Positions 32,296 to 41,982 are shown, numbered from the stretch's first letter. The stretch: 64,000 nucleotides of DNA from Streptomyces sp. NRRL WC-3742 (GCF_000720635.1 NZ_JOCF01000002.1:145675-209674); one strand, 5' to 3'. The notes: a model not told the origin generated them from the sequence alone. Made by a program: numbers and translations.

Positions 32296-33576
32296 TCAGG
32301 CCAGGAGATCGGTGGCGATCCAGATCAGCGGCGCGGCCACCGCCAGCGGCAGCGCCACGCCCGCCGTCATGTGCACGAAGCGGGACGGGAAGTCGTACGC
32401 CGCGACCCGGCGCCCGACCAGCGCGCCCACCGCGGCGAGCGCACCCAGCGCGAGCGGCGCGCCCTCCACCAGGCCCAGCAGCACCGCCGCGGCCAGGCCC
32501 AGCAGCGGGCCCAACTGCTTCGGGCCGGGCAGCGGCGCCGCGGCCAGCACGGTCGCCACCGCGACCGCGCCCACCCCGGCGGACACCCAGTCGGCCAGCA
32601 GCAGCATGGTGCACAGCGCCGTCACCACCGTCGCCGAGCCCAGCACCGTCAGCGCGTAGAACCGCTCCTTCGGGTCCGAGGGACGGAAGGTCTGCAGCAC
32701 CATCACCAGCAGGAAGAACCCGCCGAGGGTGCCCACCACGGCCGCCGCCGAACCGTCCGACCCGGCCACCAGCACGGCCACGTCCGCCGTGAACCCGGCC
32801 AGCGCGGCCAGCGCGATGCCCTGCCGAGCCGGCCACATGCCGTTCAGCCGGAACCAGCCGGCCGCCGTCAGCACCTGGAGCAGCGCCACCACCAGGGCCA
32901 GCGGCACCTGCCCGAGCGCGGAGCCCGCGGCCAGCAGGCCGGCCACGGCGGCGGTGATCAGCGCGGGCTGCAGGCCCGGGTCGATGATCGGCGAACCGGT
33001 CCGGCCGCGAGGGCCGGCCGCGGGCTGCGGGGGCCGGGGGGCCTGCGGGGGGAACTGCTGCGACGGGACGCCCGGGTACGGCGGGCCGGCGGGGGCTTCC
33101 GGGCGCTTGAGCGTCATGGTCGGCGGGTCGAACCCGGGCGCCGGCTGCGGCACGGGCGCAGCGGCCTGGACCGGGGCCGGGCCGGGAGTGTGGGCCTGGG
33201 CCGGAGCCGCGTGCCGCCCCTGAGGCCGGGGCTGCGGCGGCTGCGGCTGGTACGGCGGCATCGCGCCGGGGACCACCGGCGGCAGCAGCGTCGTGGCCGC
33301 CGCGTCGTCGAGCGGCGGCACGGGCGGCAGCAGCGTGGTCGCGGCGGCGTCGTCCGTCGCCGGGACCGGCGGCAGCAGCGTCGTCGCGTCCTGGTCCGCC
33401 GGGTAGCCGTACGGCCCCGGCTGCGCCTGCTGGCCCTGTTCCGGGTACGGCTGGTAGCCGGGCGCCTGCGGGTGGACCTGCTGCGGCCACTCACCGAAGC
33501 CACCGTGCTGCGGCCCGCCCTGTTGGGGCCCGCCGTGCTGCGGCCCGCCCTGATGCGGGTTGTTCATGTCCGTCAC
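32296..33576 (-). CDS. Multi-helix membrane protein with a Pro/Gln-rich repeat N-terminus
   Basis: 426 residues. The first 190 are disordered: GGPQHGG/GGPQQGG repeats, then three copies of [15 protein letters not shown] sequence (about 63-105). TLLPP motifs recur in streptomycete membrane proteins and may be protein-interaction or phosphorylation sites. About nine membrane helices fill residues 205-425. I do not recognise a transporter family. It starts five bases after the moaD-like stop, so the two are translationally coupled. Function unknown; a conserved streptomycete gene by its place upstream of DUF2993. Confidence 0.75.
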   Translation of the reverse strand: MTDMNNPHQGGPQHGGPQQGGPQHGGFGEWPQQVHPQAPGYQPYPEQGQQAQPGPYGYPADQDATTLLPPVPATDDAAATTLLPPVPPLDDAAATTLLPPVVPGAMPPYQPQPPQPRPQGRHAAPAQAHTPGPAPVQAAAPVPQPAPGFDPPTMTLKRPEAPAGPPYPGVPSQQFPPQAPRPPQPAAGPRGRTGSPIIDPGLQPALITAAVAGLLAAGSALGQVPLALVVALLQVLTAAGWFRLNGMWPARQGIALAALAGFTADVAVLVAGSDGSAAAVVGTLGGFFLLVMVLQTFRPSDPKERFYALTVLGSATVVTALCTMLLLADWVSAGVGAVAVATVLAAAPLPGPKQLGPLLGLAAAVLLGLVEGAPLALGALAAVGALVGRRVAAYDFPSRFVHMTAGVALPLAVAAPLIWIATDLLA

Positions 33577-33581
33577 GCCCC

Positions 33582-33878
33582 TCAGCCTCCCGCGAACGGC
33601 GGAAGGACCTCGACCGTCCCGCCCTCGGTCAGGGCGACCAGATTGTGGTCACGGCCGCCCACCTGCGCGCCGTCGACCAGGTACGAGCAGTGCCCGAGCA
33701 GGCGCAGCAACGCCGGCCGGTCCGCGTGCCGCTCCCGGACGCCCGCCAGCGCCTGCGCCAGCGTCGCCGCCTCGTACGGCTCCTCGGCGAGCCCGGCCCC
33801 GGACTTCGCCGCCGCCCAGTAGCGGATCGTCCCGCGCACCCGGGCGCCGCCGTCGGCGGGCTCGGTGGTCGCGCCCAT
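33582..33878 (-). CDS. MoaD/ThiS-like sulfur-carrier protein
   Basis: 98 residues from an ATG with AGGGGTGG four bases upstream. The ubiquitin-like fold runs from [36 protein letters not shown] to [16 protein letters not shown] and ends [10 protein letters not shown]. The C-terminal Gly-Gly is intact, so it can be adenylated and thiocarboxylated. It may serve molybdopterin, thiamine or another sulfur-transfer pathway; no partner enzyme is in the window. It is the first gene of the leftward moaD-like / membrane protein pair. Confidence 0.85.
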   Translation of the reverse strand: MGATTEPADGGARVRGTIRYWAAAKSGAGLAEEPYEAATLAQALAGVRERHADRPALLRLLGHCSYLVDGAQVGGRDHNLVALTEGGTVEVLPPFAGG

Positions 33879-34561
33879 CGGGCCACCCCTTCTCGTCGTC
33901 CTCGCCCGGCACGGGAGCCCCGGTCCGGATCGCCACCGCGGCGGCCCCCGAAACCACCCGAACGATGGACCCGAGCTGCGCCGACGGTGCGCGTCCCATG
34001 ATGGCGTGTCGGCCACCACGAGCGGCAATCGCCCTGGCCGGACGGGCCCCGGCCGGGGCCCGAAGCCGTGACCAGGCTCACCCGCCCCGTGCCCGGATTG
34101 GGCGAAGCGCCGCATTCGACACCTCCCGGGCCGGGCGAGGGTCGGCTATCCTCGACCACCAAGAGGGACCCGGGCAGAGTCGCCCCCGGGTCCTTTCGTG
34201 CTTACAGGACGCCAGTACGGACGTTCTTGCGATTCGTCGGCCCACCCCCGGCGGACGCAGGGACCACCCGCCGCTCGCGGCACGACGACGTGCCCCGTCC
34301 GGCCGGGTGTCGCCACCGGGCGCCGGGCCGCCGCCCGGTACCGGACCAGACCGGAGGGTTCGCGGGAATGAGCGGGGCAGAAACGGTGTGCCAGGGGTCG
34401 CGGGCCCCGGGGCGCGTGCGCCGTCGCGCCCGGCACGCCGCCCACGCCCTCCTTTCGCATCGGGCTCCCGACGTCCTTCCCCCCACCCCAGCACGTGCGC
34501 CTTCCGGCTGTGGCGGCAGCCGGACAGCGACCGCGACGACCCGGAAAGGGGACCACCGGGT
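33879..34561. other. 683-bp divergent region before glnR with an internal terminator
   Basis: Between the moaD-like gene (left) and glnR (right). No gene-like frame is convincing. A CTATCCT box (34147-34152 TATCCT) is followed by a rightward terminator hairpin (34166-34193), which would give a very short RNA or end a transcript that starts further left. The rest, up to glnR, looks like ordinary leader sequence. Confidence 0.5.
34166..34193 (+). terminator. Terminator-like hairpin in the glnR upstream region
   Basis: A perfect 9-bp stem (GGACCCGGG, 34166-34174, with 34185-34193) and a 10-nt loop followed by TTTCG on the + strand, 368 bp before glnR and not adjacent to the end of any gene. Confidence 0.6.
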
Positions 34562-35293
34562 ATGAGTTCTCTGCTCCTCCTCACCAACGCCCTGCAACCC
34601 TCCGCCGAAGTGCTGCCCGCCCTCGGCCTGCTGCTCCACAACATCCGGGTGGCCCCCGCCGAGGGCTCGGCCCTGGTGGACACCCCCAGTGCGGACGTCA
34701 TCCTCGTCGACGGCCGGCGCGACCTGCCGCAGATCCGCAGCCTGTGCCAGCTGCTGCGCTCCACCGGCATCGCCTGTCCGCTGATCCTCGTGGTCACCGA
34801 GGGCGGCCTGGCCGCCGTCACCGCCGAGTGGGGCATCGACGACGTCCTGCTGGACACCGCCGGCCCGGCCGAGGTCGAGGCCCGGCTGCGGCTCGGACTC
34901 GGCCGGCTCCAGGTCGCCGTCGACGAGAGCCCGATGGAGATCCGCAACGGCGACCTCTCCGTGGACGAGGCCACCTACTCGGCCAAGCTCAAGGGCCGCG
35001 CACTCGACCTCACCTTCAAGGAGTTCGAGCTGCTCAAGTACCTCGCCCAGCACCCCGGCCGGGTCTTCACCCGGGCGCAGCTGCTCCAGGAGGTCTGGGG
35101 CTACGACTACTTCGGCGGCACCCGGACGGTGGACGTCCACGTGCGGCGGCTGCGCGCCAAGCTCGGCGTCGAGAACGAGCAGCTGATCGGCACGGTGCGC
35201 AACGTCGGCTACCGCTTCGTCGTCCCGGAGAAGCCCGACAAGGGCGAGCGCCCGGAGTCCGCCCCGCGCGCCACGTCACCGCTGGAAGCCTGA
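34562..35293 (+). CDS. glnR: Global nitrogen regulator GlnR
   Basis: 243 residues. An atypical receiver domain (1-120) opens [24 protein letters not shown] and has [16 protein letters not shown], lacking the usual acidic triad; streptomycete GlnR is an orphan regulator controlled without a cognate kinase. The winged-helix domain (about 128-230) is of the OmpR class: [51 protein letters not shown]. GlnR activates glnA, glnII, amtB and nitrate/nitrite genes when nitrogen is low. The ATG is preceded by AAAGGGGA at a rather long distance. A terminator follows. Confidence 0.95.
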   Translation: MSSLLLLTNALQPSAEVLPALGLLLHNIRVAPAEGSALVDTPSADVILVDGRRDLPQIRSLCQLLRSTGIACPLILVVTEGGLAAVTAEWGIDDVLLDTAGPAEVEARLRLGLGRLQVAVDESPMEIRNGDLSVDEATYSAKLKGRALDLTFKEFELLKYLAQHPGRVFTRAQLLQEVWGYDYFGGTRTVDVHVRRLRAKLGVENEQLIGTVRNVGYRFVVPEKPDKGERPESAPRATSPLEA

Positions 35294-35294
35294 A

Positions 35295-35323
35295 CGGGCG
35301 GGGGAGAACCGTTCCCCCGCCCG
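35295..35323 (+). terminator. Terminator of glnR
   Basis: An 11-bp perfect stem (35295-35305 with 35313-35323) and a 7-nt loop starting two bases after the stop. Confidence 0.75.
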
Positions 35324-35407
35324 GCTTGTCCGGGTTCCGCCCCTCACCCGTACGGCCCACGCCGCGGGAGGCGAAAGGTCCCCCTGCCCAGGTCGGGACC
35401 ACACGCG

Positions 35408-35413
35408 TAGACT
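35408..35413 (+). promoter_or_regulatory. -10 box of the LacI-family gene (leaderless)
   Basis: TAGACT, six bases (all C) before the GTG at 35420. No Shine-Dalgarno is present. Confidence 0.6.
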
Positions 35414-35419
35414 CCCCCC

Positions 35420-36466
35420 GTGGCCAAAGTGACGCGCGACGATGTAGCCCGACTGGCTGGGACCTCGACGGCGGTCGTCAGCTACGTCATCAACAACGGG
35501 CCGCGCCCGGTCGCGCCCGCCACCCGGGAGAAGGTCCTCGCGGCGATCGACCAGCTCGGCTACCGGCCGAACAGCGTCGCCCAGGCCATGGCCTCCCGCC
35601 GCACCAACCTCATCGGCATGGTCGTCCCGGACGCCCGCCAGCCCTTCTTCGCCGAGATGGCCCACGCCGTGGAACGGGCCGCCTCCGAGCGCGGCAAGCT
35701 CGTGCTGATCGGCAACTCCGACTACGTGGACGACCGCGAGGTCCACTACGTCCGCGCCTTCCTCGGGATGCGGGTCTCCGGCCTGATCCTGGTCAGCCAG
35801 GGCCCCTCCCAGCGCGCCGCCGAGGAGTTCGCGGCGATGGAGGGCGCCAAGGTCGTGCTGCTGCACCGCCGCCCCGAGGCCATCGACGACGTCGCGGTGG
35901 TCACCGACGACGTGGCCGGCGCCGAGGCGGTCGTGCGGCACCTGCTGGAGGTGCACGGGCACCCGTACGTGGCCTGCTTCGGCGGCCCGGTCGAGTCCCC
36001 CGCGCCCGGCGACCCGGTCATCGACCACGTCGAGGGCTGGCAGCGCGCCATGGACGCGCACGGCCTCCCCACCGAGCCGCACCTGATCGACGCCCCCTTC
36101 CACCGCTACGGCGCGTACGACGTGGCGCTCGGCGTCCTGCGCTCGCCCGACCGGCCTCGGGCGATCTTCTGCTCCACCGACGACCAGGCCATCGGCGTGC
36201 TGAGAGCCGCCCGCGAGGTCGGCCTGCGGGTGCCCGAGGACCTCGCGGTGGCCGGCTTCGACGACGTGCCCGAGGCCGCGCTCGCCGACCCGCCGCTGAC
36301 CACCGTCGCCTCCGACCGCGACGCGATGGCCCGCGCCGCCGTCGACCTGGTCCTGGACGACTCGCTGATGGTGCCCGGCTCGGACACCGAACGGGTCCGC
36401 ACCTTCCCGTCCCGCCTGGTCATCCGGCGCTCCTGCGGCTGCAACGGCACCGATCGAACGGAATAG
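35420..36466 (+). CDS. LacI-family transcriptional regulator
   Basis: 348 residues from a leaderless GTG. The N-terminal helix-turn-helix and hinge are clear: [40 protein letters not shown] then [21 protein letters not shown]. The rest is a periplasmic-binding-protein-like effector domain (about 62-335). The C-terminus has three Cys in RRSCGCNGT, which could bind a metal. No sugar transport or catabolic genes are adjacent, so the effector cannot be deduced. In the neighbourhood it separates glnR from the htrA-RR-HK unit. Confidence 0.9.
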   Translation: MAKVTRDDVARLAGTSTAVVSYVINNGPRPVAPATREKVLAAIDQLGYRPNSVAQAMASRRTNLIGMVVPDARQPFFAEMAHAVERAASERGKLVLIGNSDYVDDREVHYVRAFLGMRVSGLILVSQGPSQRAAEEFAAMEGAKVVLLHRRPEAIDDVAVVTDDVAGAEAVVRHLLEVHGHPYVACFGGPVESPAPGDPVIDHVEGWQRAMDAHGLPTEPHLIDAPFHRYGAYDVALGVLRSPDRPRAIFCSTDDQAIGVLRAAREVGLRVPEDLAVAGFDDVPEAALADPPLTTVASDRDAMARAAVDLVLDDSLMVPGSDTERVRTFPSRLVIRRSCGCNGTDRTE

Positions 36467-36528
36467 CGCGCTCCGCCCGAGTGGTCGCCTGACCAGGCTT
36501 TATGAGAACCGAACGGGCTTCTCGGGCC

Positions 36529-36561
36529 GTTCTGATCCGCTTCTCATCCGCTCCTCATGCG
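36529..36561 (+). promoter_or_regulatory. Three tandem 11-bp operator repeats before htrA-RR-HK
   Basis: GTTCTGATCCG (36529-36539), CTTCTCATCCG (36540-36550) and CTCCTCATGCG (36551-36561) each differ from the middle copy at two positions. A weaker copy precedes them (36518-36528) and GGTTCTCATA occurs inverted at 36501-36510. Direct repeats of 11 bp are the binding pattern of OmpR/PhoB regulators, and one is encoded two genes downstream. Confidence 0.65.
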
Positions 36562-36581
36562 CCGGGCGGAGCTTGGTCGTC

Positions 36582-37763
36582 ATGAGCGAACAGCAGCGGC
36601 CCGGCCACGAGCAGTACGACCAGCAGCAGCCCTACGGCACCCCGCAGCCGTACAGCACCCCGCAGCCGTACGGCACGTACGACCCCCGGGTGATCGAGGG
36701 CACCGTCCTCCACGGCGGCACCGGCACCGGCGGCTTCGACGCCCCTCCCCCGCCGCCGCCCGTACCGCCCGAGCCGCCCACCATCCTCGGCCACGGGCCC
36801 TCCTACGGCCCGGACGGCCCGAACGGTCCCCAGGGCGCGCCGAACCCGCAGGGCCACGGCGGCCGGGCCCGGCGCGGACTGCTGCGCGGCCGCCTCGCCC
36901 TGGTCACGGCCGTCGCCGCGGTCGCCGCCGTCCTCGGCGGGGTCACCGGCGGGATCGTCACCTCCGAGCGCCAGGCCCGGGACACCCGGGTCTCCACCGT
37001 CGCCAGCCCGGTCTCCGCCCGCTCCGACGGCACCGCGAACGTGCCCGCCATCGCCGCGGCCGTCTCGCCCAGCGTCGTCGAGATCACCGTCAAGAACGCG
37101 GCCGGCACCGCCACCGGCACCGGCGTCGTCCTCGACAAGGGCGGCCGCATCCTCACCAACTACCACGTCATCGCCACCGCGGCCGCCGGCGGCCGGATCA
37201 CCGTCACCTTCCACGACGGCTCCACCGCCCAGGCCACCGTCACCGGCACCGACAAGTCCCTCGACGTCGCCGTGATCACCGCGAGCGGCGCCACCAACCT
37301 CACCCCCGCCGTCCTCGGCGACTCCTCCGCCGTGGCCGTCGGCGACCCGGTCGTGGCCATCGGCAACCCGGACGGCCTCACCGGCACCGTCACCTCCGGC
37401 ATCATCAGCGCCGAGAACCGCGACGTCACCGTCCAGCTCGACGAGGGCAGCACCAGCGGCAACGGCGGCTTCGGCCTCCCCCAGCTGCCCGGCCAGCGCG
37501 GCGGCGCCCAGCAGCGCACCGGCGGCGACAGCACCACCTACAAGGCGTTCCAGACCGACGCCGCCCTCAACCCCGGCAACTCCGGCGGACCGCTGATCAA
37601 CGCGGGCGGACAGGTCATCGCCGTCAACTCCGCGATGTACGCGCCCGGCGGCTCCGGCTCCTCCGGCACCGGCCAGGCCGGCAGCGTCGGCCTCGGCTTC
37701 GCCATCCCGATCGACGCCGTCAAGCAGGTCCTGCCGAAACTTCAGGCCGGCCAGAACCTGTGA
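36582..37763 (+). CDS. Membrane-anchored HtrA/PepD-type serine protease without a PDZ domain
   Basis: 393 residues. Residues 1-95 are disordered and cytoplasmic, with YGTPQPYSTPQPYGT repeats; a membrane helix follows (about 107-130). The extracytoplasmic trypsin-like domain (about 150-390) has all three catalytic residues: His in ILTNYHVIA, Asp in SLDVAVIT and Ser in PGNSGGPLIN. The protein ends with AIPIDAVKQVLPKLQAGQNL, so there is no C-terminal PDZ domain of the usual HtrA kind. It probably degrades or senses damaged envelope proteins. It is followed by a response regulator and kinase 85 bp on, as PepD is linked to MprAB in mycobacteria. Confidence 0.87.
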   Translation: MSEQQRPGHEQYDQQQPYGTPQPYSTPQPYGTYDPRVIEGTVLHGGTGTGGFDAPPPPPPVPPEPPTILGHGPSYGPDGPNGPQGAPNPQGHGGRARRGLLRGRLALVTAVAAVAAVLGGVTGGIVTSERQARDTRVSTVASPVSARSDGTANVPAIAAAVSPSVVEITVKNAAGTATGTGVVLDKGGRILTNYHVIATAAAGGRITVTFHDGSTAQATVTGTDKSLDVAVITASGATNLTPAVLGDSSAVAVGDPVVAIGNPDGLTGTVTSGIISAENRDVTVQLDEGSTSGNGGFGLPQLPGQRGGAQQRTGGDSTTYKAFQTDAALNPGNSGGPLINAGGQVIAVNSAMYAPGGSGSSGTGQAGSVGLGFAIPIDAVKQVLPKLQAGQNL

Positions 37764-37848
37764 CCCACCGTCCCCAGGACGGACAATTGCTCCCAGCGGG
37801 CCCCACCGCCGAGACCCAGCAGCACCAGACGAGAAAGGGCATCCGCCC

Positions 37849-38625
37849 ATGACCCCGTCCGCCGACGACCGCACCCCCGCCGAGACCGGCCACCCCGGCG
37901 CCCGGCTCCTCGTGGTCGACGACGAACCCGCCCTCCGGGACGCCCTGGAGAGCAGCCTCGCCTTCGAGGGCTACGAGGTCTCCACCGCCACCGACGGCTA
38001 CGAGGCCCTGGAGTCCGTCGAACGCGACAGGCCCGACCTCGTGCTGCTGGACATCATGATGCCCCGGATGGACGGCCTCACCGCCGTCCGCCGGATGCGC
38101 TCGCGCGGGGACACCGTCCCCGTCCTGATGCTCACCGCCCGCGACGCCGTCGGCGACCGCGTCACGGGCCTCGACGTCGGCGCCGACGACTACCTCGCCA
38201 AGCCCTTCGAGCTCGACGAACTCCTCGCCCGCGTCCGCGCCCTGCTGCGCCGCAACGCCCTCGCCACCGAGGCCGCCGCCCGCGCCGCCGCCGAGGACGA
38301 GAGCGAGGTCCTCGCCTACGCCGACCTGCGGATGAACACCGCCACCCGCGAGGTCACCCGCGCCGGCAAGCCGGTCGAGCTCACCCGCACCGAGTTCATG
38401 CTGCTGGAGATGTTCCTCTCCCACCCCCGCCAGGTCCTCACCCGCGAGCAGATCCTCAAGGCGGTCTGGGGCTTCGACTTCGAGCCCTCCTCCAACTCCC
38501 TGGACGTGTACGTGATGTACCTGCGCCGCAAGACCGAGCAGGGCGGCATGACCAGGCTCATCCAGACCGTCCGCGGCGTCGGCTACGCCCTGCGCCCGGC
38601 CACCAGCGGCGGCACCGCCACGTGA
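37849..38625 (+). CDS. OmpR-family response regulator (MprA-like)
   Basis: 258 residues, ATG with AAGGG nine bases upstream. Receiver domain (about 19-135) with the acidic pair in LLVVDDEPALRDAL, phosphoacceptor D68 in LVLLDIMMPRMDG and the Lys in YLAKPFELDE. The winged helix (about 155-250) has TRTEFMLLEMFLSHPRQVLTREQIL and SNSLDVYVMYLRRKTE. Length and sequence resemble mycobacterial MprA, which controls sigma E/B and pepD. It overlaps the kinase gene by four bases (GTGA), so the pair is translationally coupled. It is the likely ligand of the 11-bp repeats at 36529-36561. Confidence 0.9.
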   Translation: MTPSADDRTPAETGHPGARLLVVDDEPALRDALESSLAFEGYEVSTATDGYEALESVERDRPDLVLLDIMMPRMDGLTAVRRMRSRGDTVPVLMLTARDAVGDRVTGLDVGADDYLAKPFELDELLARVRALLRRNALATEAAARAAAEDESEVLAYADLRMNTATREVTRAGKPVELTRTEFMLLEMFLSHPRQVLTREQILKAVWGFDFEPSSNSLDVYVMYLRRKTEQGGMTRLIQTVRGVGYALRPATSGGTAT

Positions 38626-40109
38626 GCAAGATCCCTCCCCCGCCCCTCGCTCCGCCCCGCACCGCACCGGGCCGCCGCGCGCGCCTCGTCCACTGGCTGC
38701 GCTCCCGCTCCCTGCGCAGCCGGCTCACCTTCCTGAGCGCGGCGGCGGTGGCGGTGGCGATCGCCCTGTCGGCGCTGGCGTGCTGGTTCATCGTGGAGAA
38801 GCAGCTCTACAACCAGGTCCGCACCGACCTGGCGGACGTACAGCTGATCAAGGGGATGCCCTTCCCGTACTGCGGCACCTCCCCCGAGGGCGCCCTGACG
38901 CTCGAGGGGGCGAATCCTTCCGAGACGAGCGGCTCCACCCTGCGGGACATCCAGTTCGTCCCGGCCAAGTCCCACGAGGTGTGCCTGCCCCCGCACGCCC
39001 GGAGGGCCGTCACCCTCAAGACGGACGACGCCCAGGCGTACCGCCTCGCACCCGGCCAGTCGCTCATCCGCGAAGGTCACTACACCAACGGCGAACCGGC
39101 GCTCGTCCGTATCTCCTACTCCCGCGACCCCAAGCTCGTCCCCGGGCTGGTGATGATCGCCACCCCCACCAAGTCCGTCGAGGAGTCCCTCCAGGGCCTC
39201 GCCCTCCTCCTCGGCGCCGTCTCCCTCGGCGGTATCCTCCTCGCCGCCGTCGCCGGCCGTCTGGTGGCGCACTCCTCGCTCAAGCCCGTCGACCAGCTCA
39301 CCGACGCCGTCGAGCACATCGCCCGCACCGAGGAGGTCGGCACCACCATCCCGGTGCAGGGGCAGGACGAGATCGCCCGGCTGTCCACCTCGTTCAACTC
39401 CATGAGCACGGCCCTCGCCAACTCCCGCGAGCGCCAGACCCGGCTGATCGCCGACGCCGGGCACGAACTGCGCACCCCGCTCACCTCGTTGCGCACCAAC
39501 GTCGACCTGCTGATCCGCAGCGACGCGACCGGCCGCCCGCTGCCCGCGGCGACCAGGACCAAGCTGCTGGGCAACTTGAAGGCCCAGATGCAGGAGCTCA
39601 CCGTCCTGATCGGCGACCTGCTCCAGCTCTCCCGCCCCGACTCCCCCAAGCCGGTGCGCCAGCTCGCCGTCGTCGCCCTGCACGAGATCACCGAGCGGGC
39701 GCTCGAACGGGCGAAGCTGCGCGGGCCCGGGCTGGTCTACGACACCGAGACCGAGCCCTGGTACGTGCACGGCGACGCGGCCGCGCTGGAGCGGGCGGTG
39801 ATCAACCTGCTGGACAACGCCGTCAAGTACAGCCCGCCCGGCGGCGCCATCGAAGTCCGGCTCCACCAGGGCGTGTTGACCGTCCGCGACCACGGGCCCG
39901 GCATCCCGGCGGACGAACTCCCGTACGTCTTCGACCGGTTCTGGCGCTCGCCCTCCTCGCGCCAGCTGCCCGGTTCGGGCCTGGGACTGTCGATCGTCGC
40001 GCAGAGCGTCCAGGAGGCGGGCGGCGAGGTCGCCCTCGGCCCGGCCGGAGACGACGGCCCCGGCACCCTCGCCACCGTCCGCCTGCCCGGCGGGCCCGCG
40101 CCGGAGTGA
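38622..40109 (+). CDS. Sensor histidine kinase (MprB-like)
   Basis: 495 residues. Two membrane helices (about 38-58 and 188-210) enclose an extracytoplasmic sensor of about 130 residues. HAMP (about 212-265), then the dimerisation domain with H281 in ADAGHELRTPLTSLRTNVDLL, and the ATPase domain with N box NLLDNAVKYSPPGG, G1 DHGPGIP, F box FDRFWRS and G2 GSGLGLSI. All catalytic elements are intact. The block around H281 is close to MprB of mycobacteria. It phosphorylates the overlapping response regulator; the stimulus is likely envelope stress, inferred from the protease partner. Confidence 0.9.
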   Translation: MSKIPPPPLAPPRTAPGRRARLVHWLRSRSLRSRLTFLSAAAVAVAIALSALACWFIVEKQLYNQVRTDLADVQLIKGMPFPYCGTSPEGALTLEGANPSETSGSTLRDIQFVPAKSHEVCLPPHARRAVTLKTDDAQAYRLAPGQSLIREGHYTNGEPALVRISYSRDPKLVPGLVMIATPTKSVEESLQGLALLLGAVSLGGILLAAVAGRLVAHSSLKPVDQLTDAVEHIARTEEVGTTIPVQGQDEIARLSTSFNSMSTALANSRERQTRLIADAGHELRTPLTSLRTNVDLLIRSDATGRPLPAATRTKLLGNLKAQMQELTVLIGDLLQLSRPDSPKPVRQLAVVALHEITERALERAKLRGPGLVYDTETEPWYVHGDAAALERAVINLLDNAVKYSPPGGAIEVRLHQGVLTVRDHGPGIPADELPYVFDRFWRSPSSRQLPGSGLGLSIVAQSVQEAGGEVALGPAGDDGPGTLATVRLPGGPAPE

Positions 40110-40131
40110 CTCCCTCCGGTGTGCGGAGAAC

Positions 40132-40172
40132 GGGACGGGCGGGGCGCCCCGACAGCGCCCCGCCCGTCCCGC
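40132..40172. terminator. Bidirectional terminator between the kinase and 5'-nucleotidase genes
   Basis: A perfect 16-bp stem (40132-40147 with 40157-40172) with a 9-nt loop between convergent stops. Confidence 0.85.
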
Positions 40173-40182
40173 CCGGTGAGGA

Positions 40183-41982
40183 TCAGTCGACGTCGGCACC
40201 CGGGCCGACGACCTTGATCCGGTCCTGCGCCGGCGCCTTCAGCGGCGAGGCCGCCGAGGAGTGCGCGGTCAGGTACGCGGTGAACACGTCCAGGTCGGAG
40301 GCGCCCACGAGCTTGTCGGTGCCCGCCGCGAAGGCCGGGAAGCCGTCGCCGCCGGAGGCCAGGAACTCGTTGGCCGCGACCCGGTACCTGGCGGCCGGGT
40401 CGATCGCCGCGCCGTTCAGGCGGATCGAGTCGACGACCACCCGGTCGGCGCCGGTCTTGCGCATGTCCAGGGTGTAGTGGAGGTTCGAGGACACCTGGAG
40501 GATCTTCGGCGCCGCGGCGTTGCCACCGCTCACCTGCTGCTGGAGCAGCTGGACCAGCTGGGCGCCGGTCAGCGTCTTGATCTGCATCATGTTGGTGAAC
40601 GGCTGCACGGTGAACGCCTTGCCGTACGTCACCACCCCGTCGCCCTCGGTCCCGGCGGCCTTGTAGACCAGGTCGGAGCGGATACCGCCCGGGTTCATGA
40701 AGGCCACCTGCGCGCCGCCCTTGTCGGCCGCCGACAGCTGGTCCTGCTGGGCGTCGGCGATCAGGTCACCGAGCGGCTTCTCCAGGTCGGAGCTGCCACG
40801 GCCGTTGATGTCCGAGGCGATGTAGCCGACCGGACGGTTGGCCAGCGGAGCGGCCAGCTTCTGGTAGTGCTCCACCAGCTGCGTCAGGTCCGGGGCCTTC
40901 TCGCCCGTCCGGCGCACCACGTGGTTCTCGGCCTTGACCGAGGGGCGCACGATCTCGCCGGTGGTCCTGTCCAGCTTCATGTTGATCTCGGTGAACAGCC
41001 GGCCGAAGGAGGCGGCGCTGGTCACCGAACGCGGCACGCCGTTCGGGTCCGGGATGCTGCACGCGTACGCGTTGTGGGTGTGACCGGTGATGATCGCGCC
41101 GACCGACGGGTCGATCTTCTCGGCGATGTCGACGATCGGGCCGGAGATGCCCTGACCGGCCGGGCCGCAGTCGTAGTTGTACGTGCTGCTGGCCGGGTAG
41201 CCGCCCTCGTGGATCAGCGCGACGATCGAGTTGACGCCCTTGGCCTTGAGCTCGGCGGCGTACTTGTTGATCGTGGTGACCTCGTTGGCGAACTTGAGGC
41301 CCTTGACGCCCTCGGCGGTCACGATGTTCGGCGTGCCCTCCAGGGTGACGCCGATGAAGCCGACCTTCACGCCCTGGGACTTGGTCACCCAGTACGGGGG
41401 CAGCAGCGGCTTGCCGCTCTTCTCGTCGGTCACGTTGGCCGACAGGTAGTTGAAGTTGGCGCCCTTGAAGGTGCGGCCGTCCTCGTAGCAGCCGTCCTTC
41501 GGGTGGCAGCCGCCGTCCTGCTTGCGCAGGAGCTCCGCCGAACCCTGGTCGAACTCGTGGTTGCCCACGGAGGAGACGTCCAGGCCGAGCATGTCCATCG
41601 CCTCGATGGTCGGCTCGTCGTGGAACAGCGCCGAGGTCAGCGGGCTGGCGCCGACCAGGTCGCCCGCGGCGACGGTGATCGAGTCGTCGGCCGCGACGCG
41701 CGCCTCGCGCAGCGCGCCGGCCAGGTACTCGACGCCACCGGCCGGCGTCGAGACGACCTGGCCGGTGGCCGGGTCGATCTCCTTGATCGTGCCGGACGAA
41801 CCGGCCGGGGGCTCCAGGTTGCCGTGGAAGTCGTTGATCGCCAGCAGCTGGAGGTTGACGGTCTTGTGACGCTTGGCACCGGCGTCGGCGGCCTGCGCGG
41901 CCGTCGGCACGACGACCGTGCCGAACAGACCGGCGGCCGCGACGACGGCGAGCGCCGCGCGTCGGGATCTGACGGAGAGCAT
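40183..41982 (-). CDS. Secreted 5'-nucleotidase / metallophosphatase (UshA-like)
   Basis: 599 residues from MLSVRSRRA, with GGGGA six bases upstream; a frame-extending ATG at 42042 would spoil the signal peptide. The signal peptide (about 1-33) ends AQAADA. The metallophosphatase domain has NDFHGNLEP, GNHEFDQG and TGHTHNAYACS for the two metals; the C-terminal nucleotidase domain (about 385-590) has MNPGGIRSDL. It releases phosphate from nucleotides outside the cell and fits the phosphate-scavenging genes of this region. Transcribed from a clear promoter at 42058-42086. Confidence 0.9.
   Translation of the reverse strand: MLSVRSRRAALAVVAAAGLFGTVVVPTAAQAADAGAKRHKTVNLQLLAINDFHGNLEPPAGSSGTIKEIDPATGQVVSTPAGGVEYLAGALREARVAADDSITVAAGDLVGASPLTSALFHDEPTIEAMDMLGLDVSSVGNHEFDQGSAELLRKQDGGCHPKDGCYEDGRTFKGANFNYLSANVTDEKSGKPLLPPYWVTKSQGVKVGFIGVTLEGTPNIVTAEGVKGLKFANEVTTINKYAAELKAKGVNSIVALIHEGGYPASSTYNYDCGPAGQGISGPIVDIAEKIDPSVGAIITGHTHNAYACSIPDPNGVPRSVTSAASFGRLFTEINMKLDRTTGEIVRPSVKAENHVVRRTGEKAPDLTQLVEHYQKLAAPLANRPVGYIASDINGRGSSDLEKPLGDLIADAQQDQLSAADKGGAQVAFMNPGGIRSDLVYKAAGTEGDGVVTYGKAFTVQPFTNMMQIKTLTGAQLVQLLQQQVSGGNAAAPKILQVSSNLHYTLDMRKTGADRVVVDSIRLNGAAIDPAARYRVAANEFLASGGDGFPAFAAGTDKLVGASDLDVFTAYLTAHSSAASPLKAPAQDRIKVVGPGADVD

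Noticed and set aside
37764..37848. Frameshifted PDZ domain after the HtrA-like gene
   Set aside because: Only 85 bp separate it from the next gene, too short for a PDZ domain in any frame.
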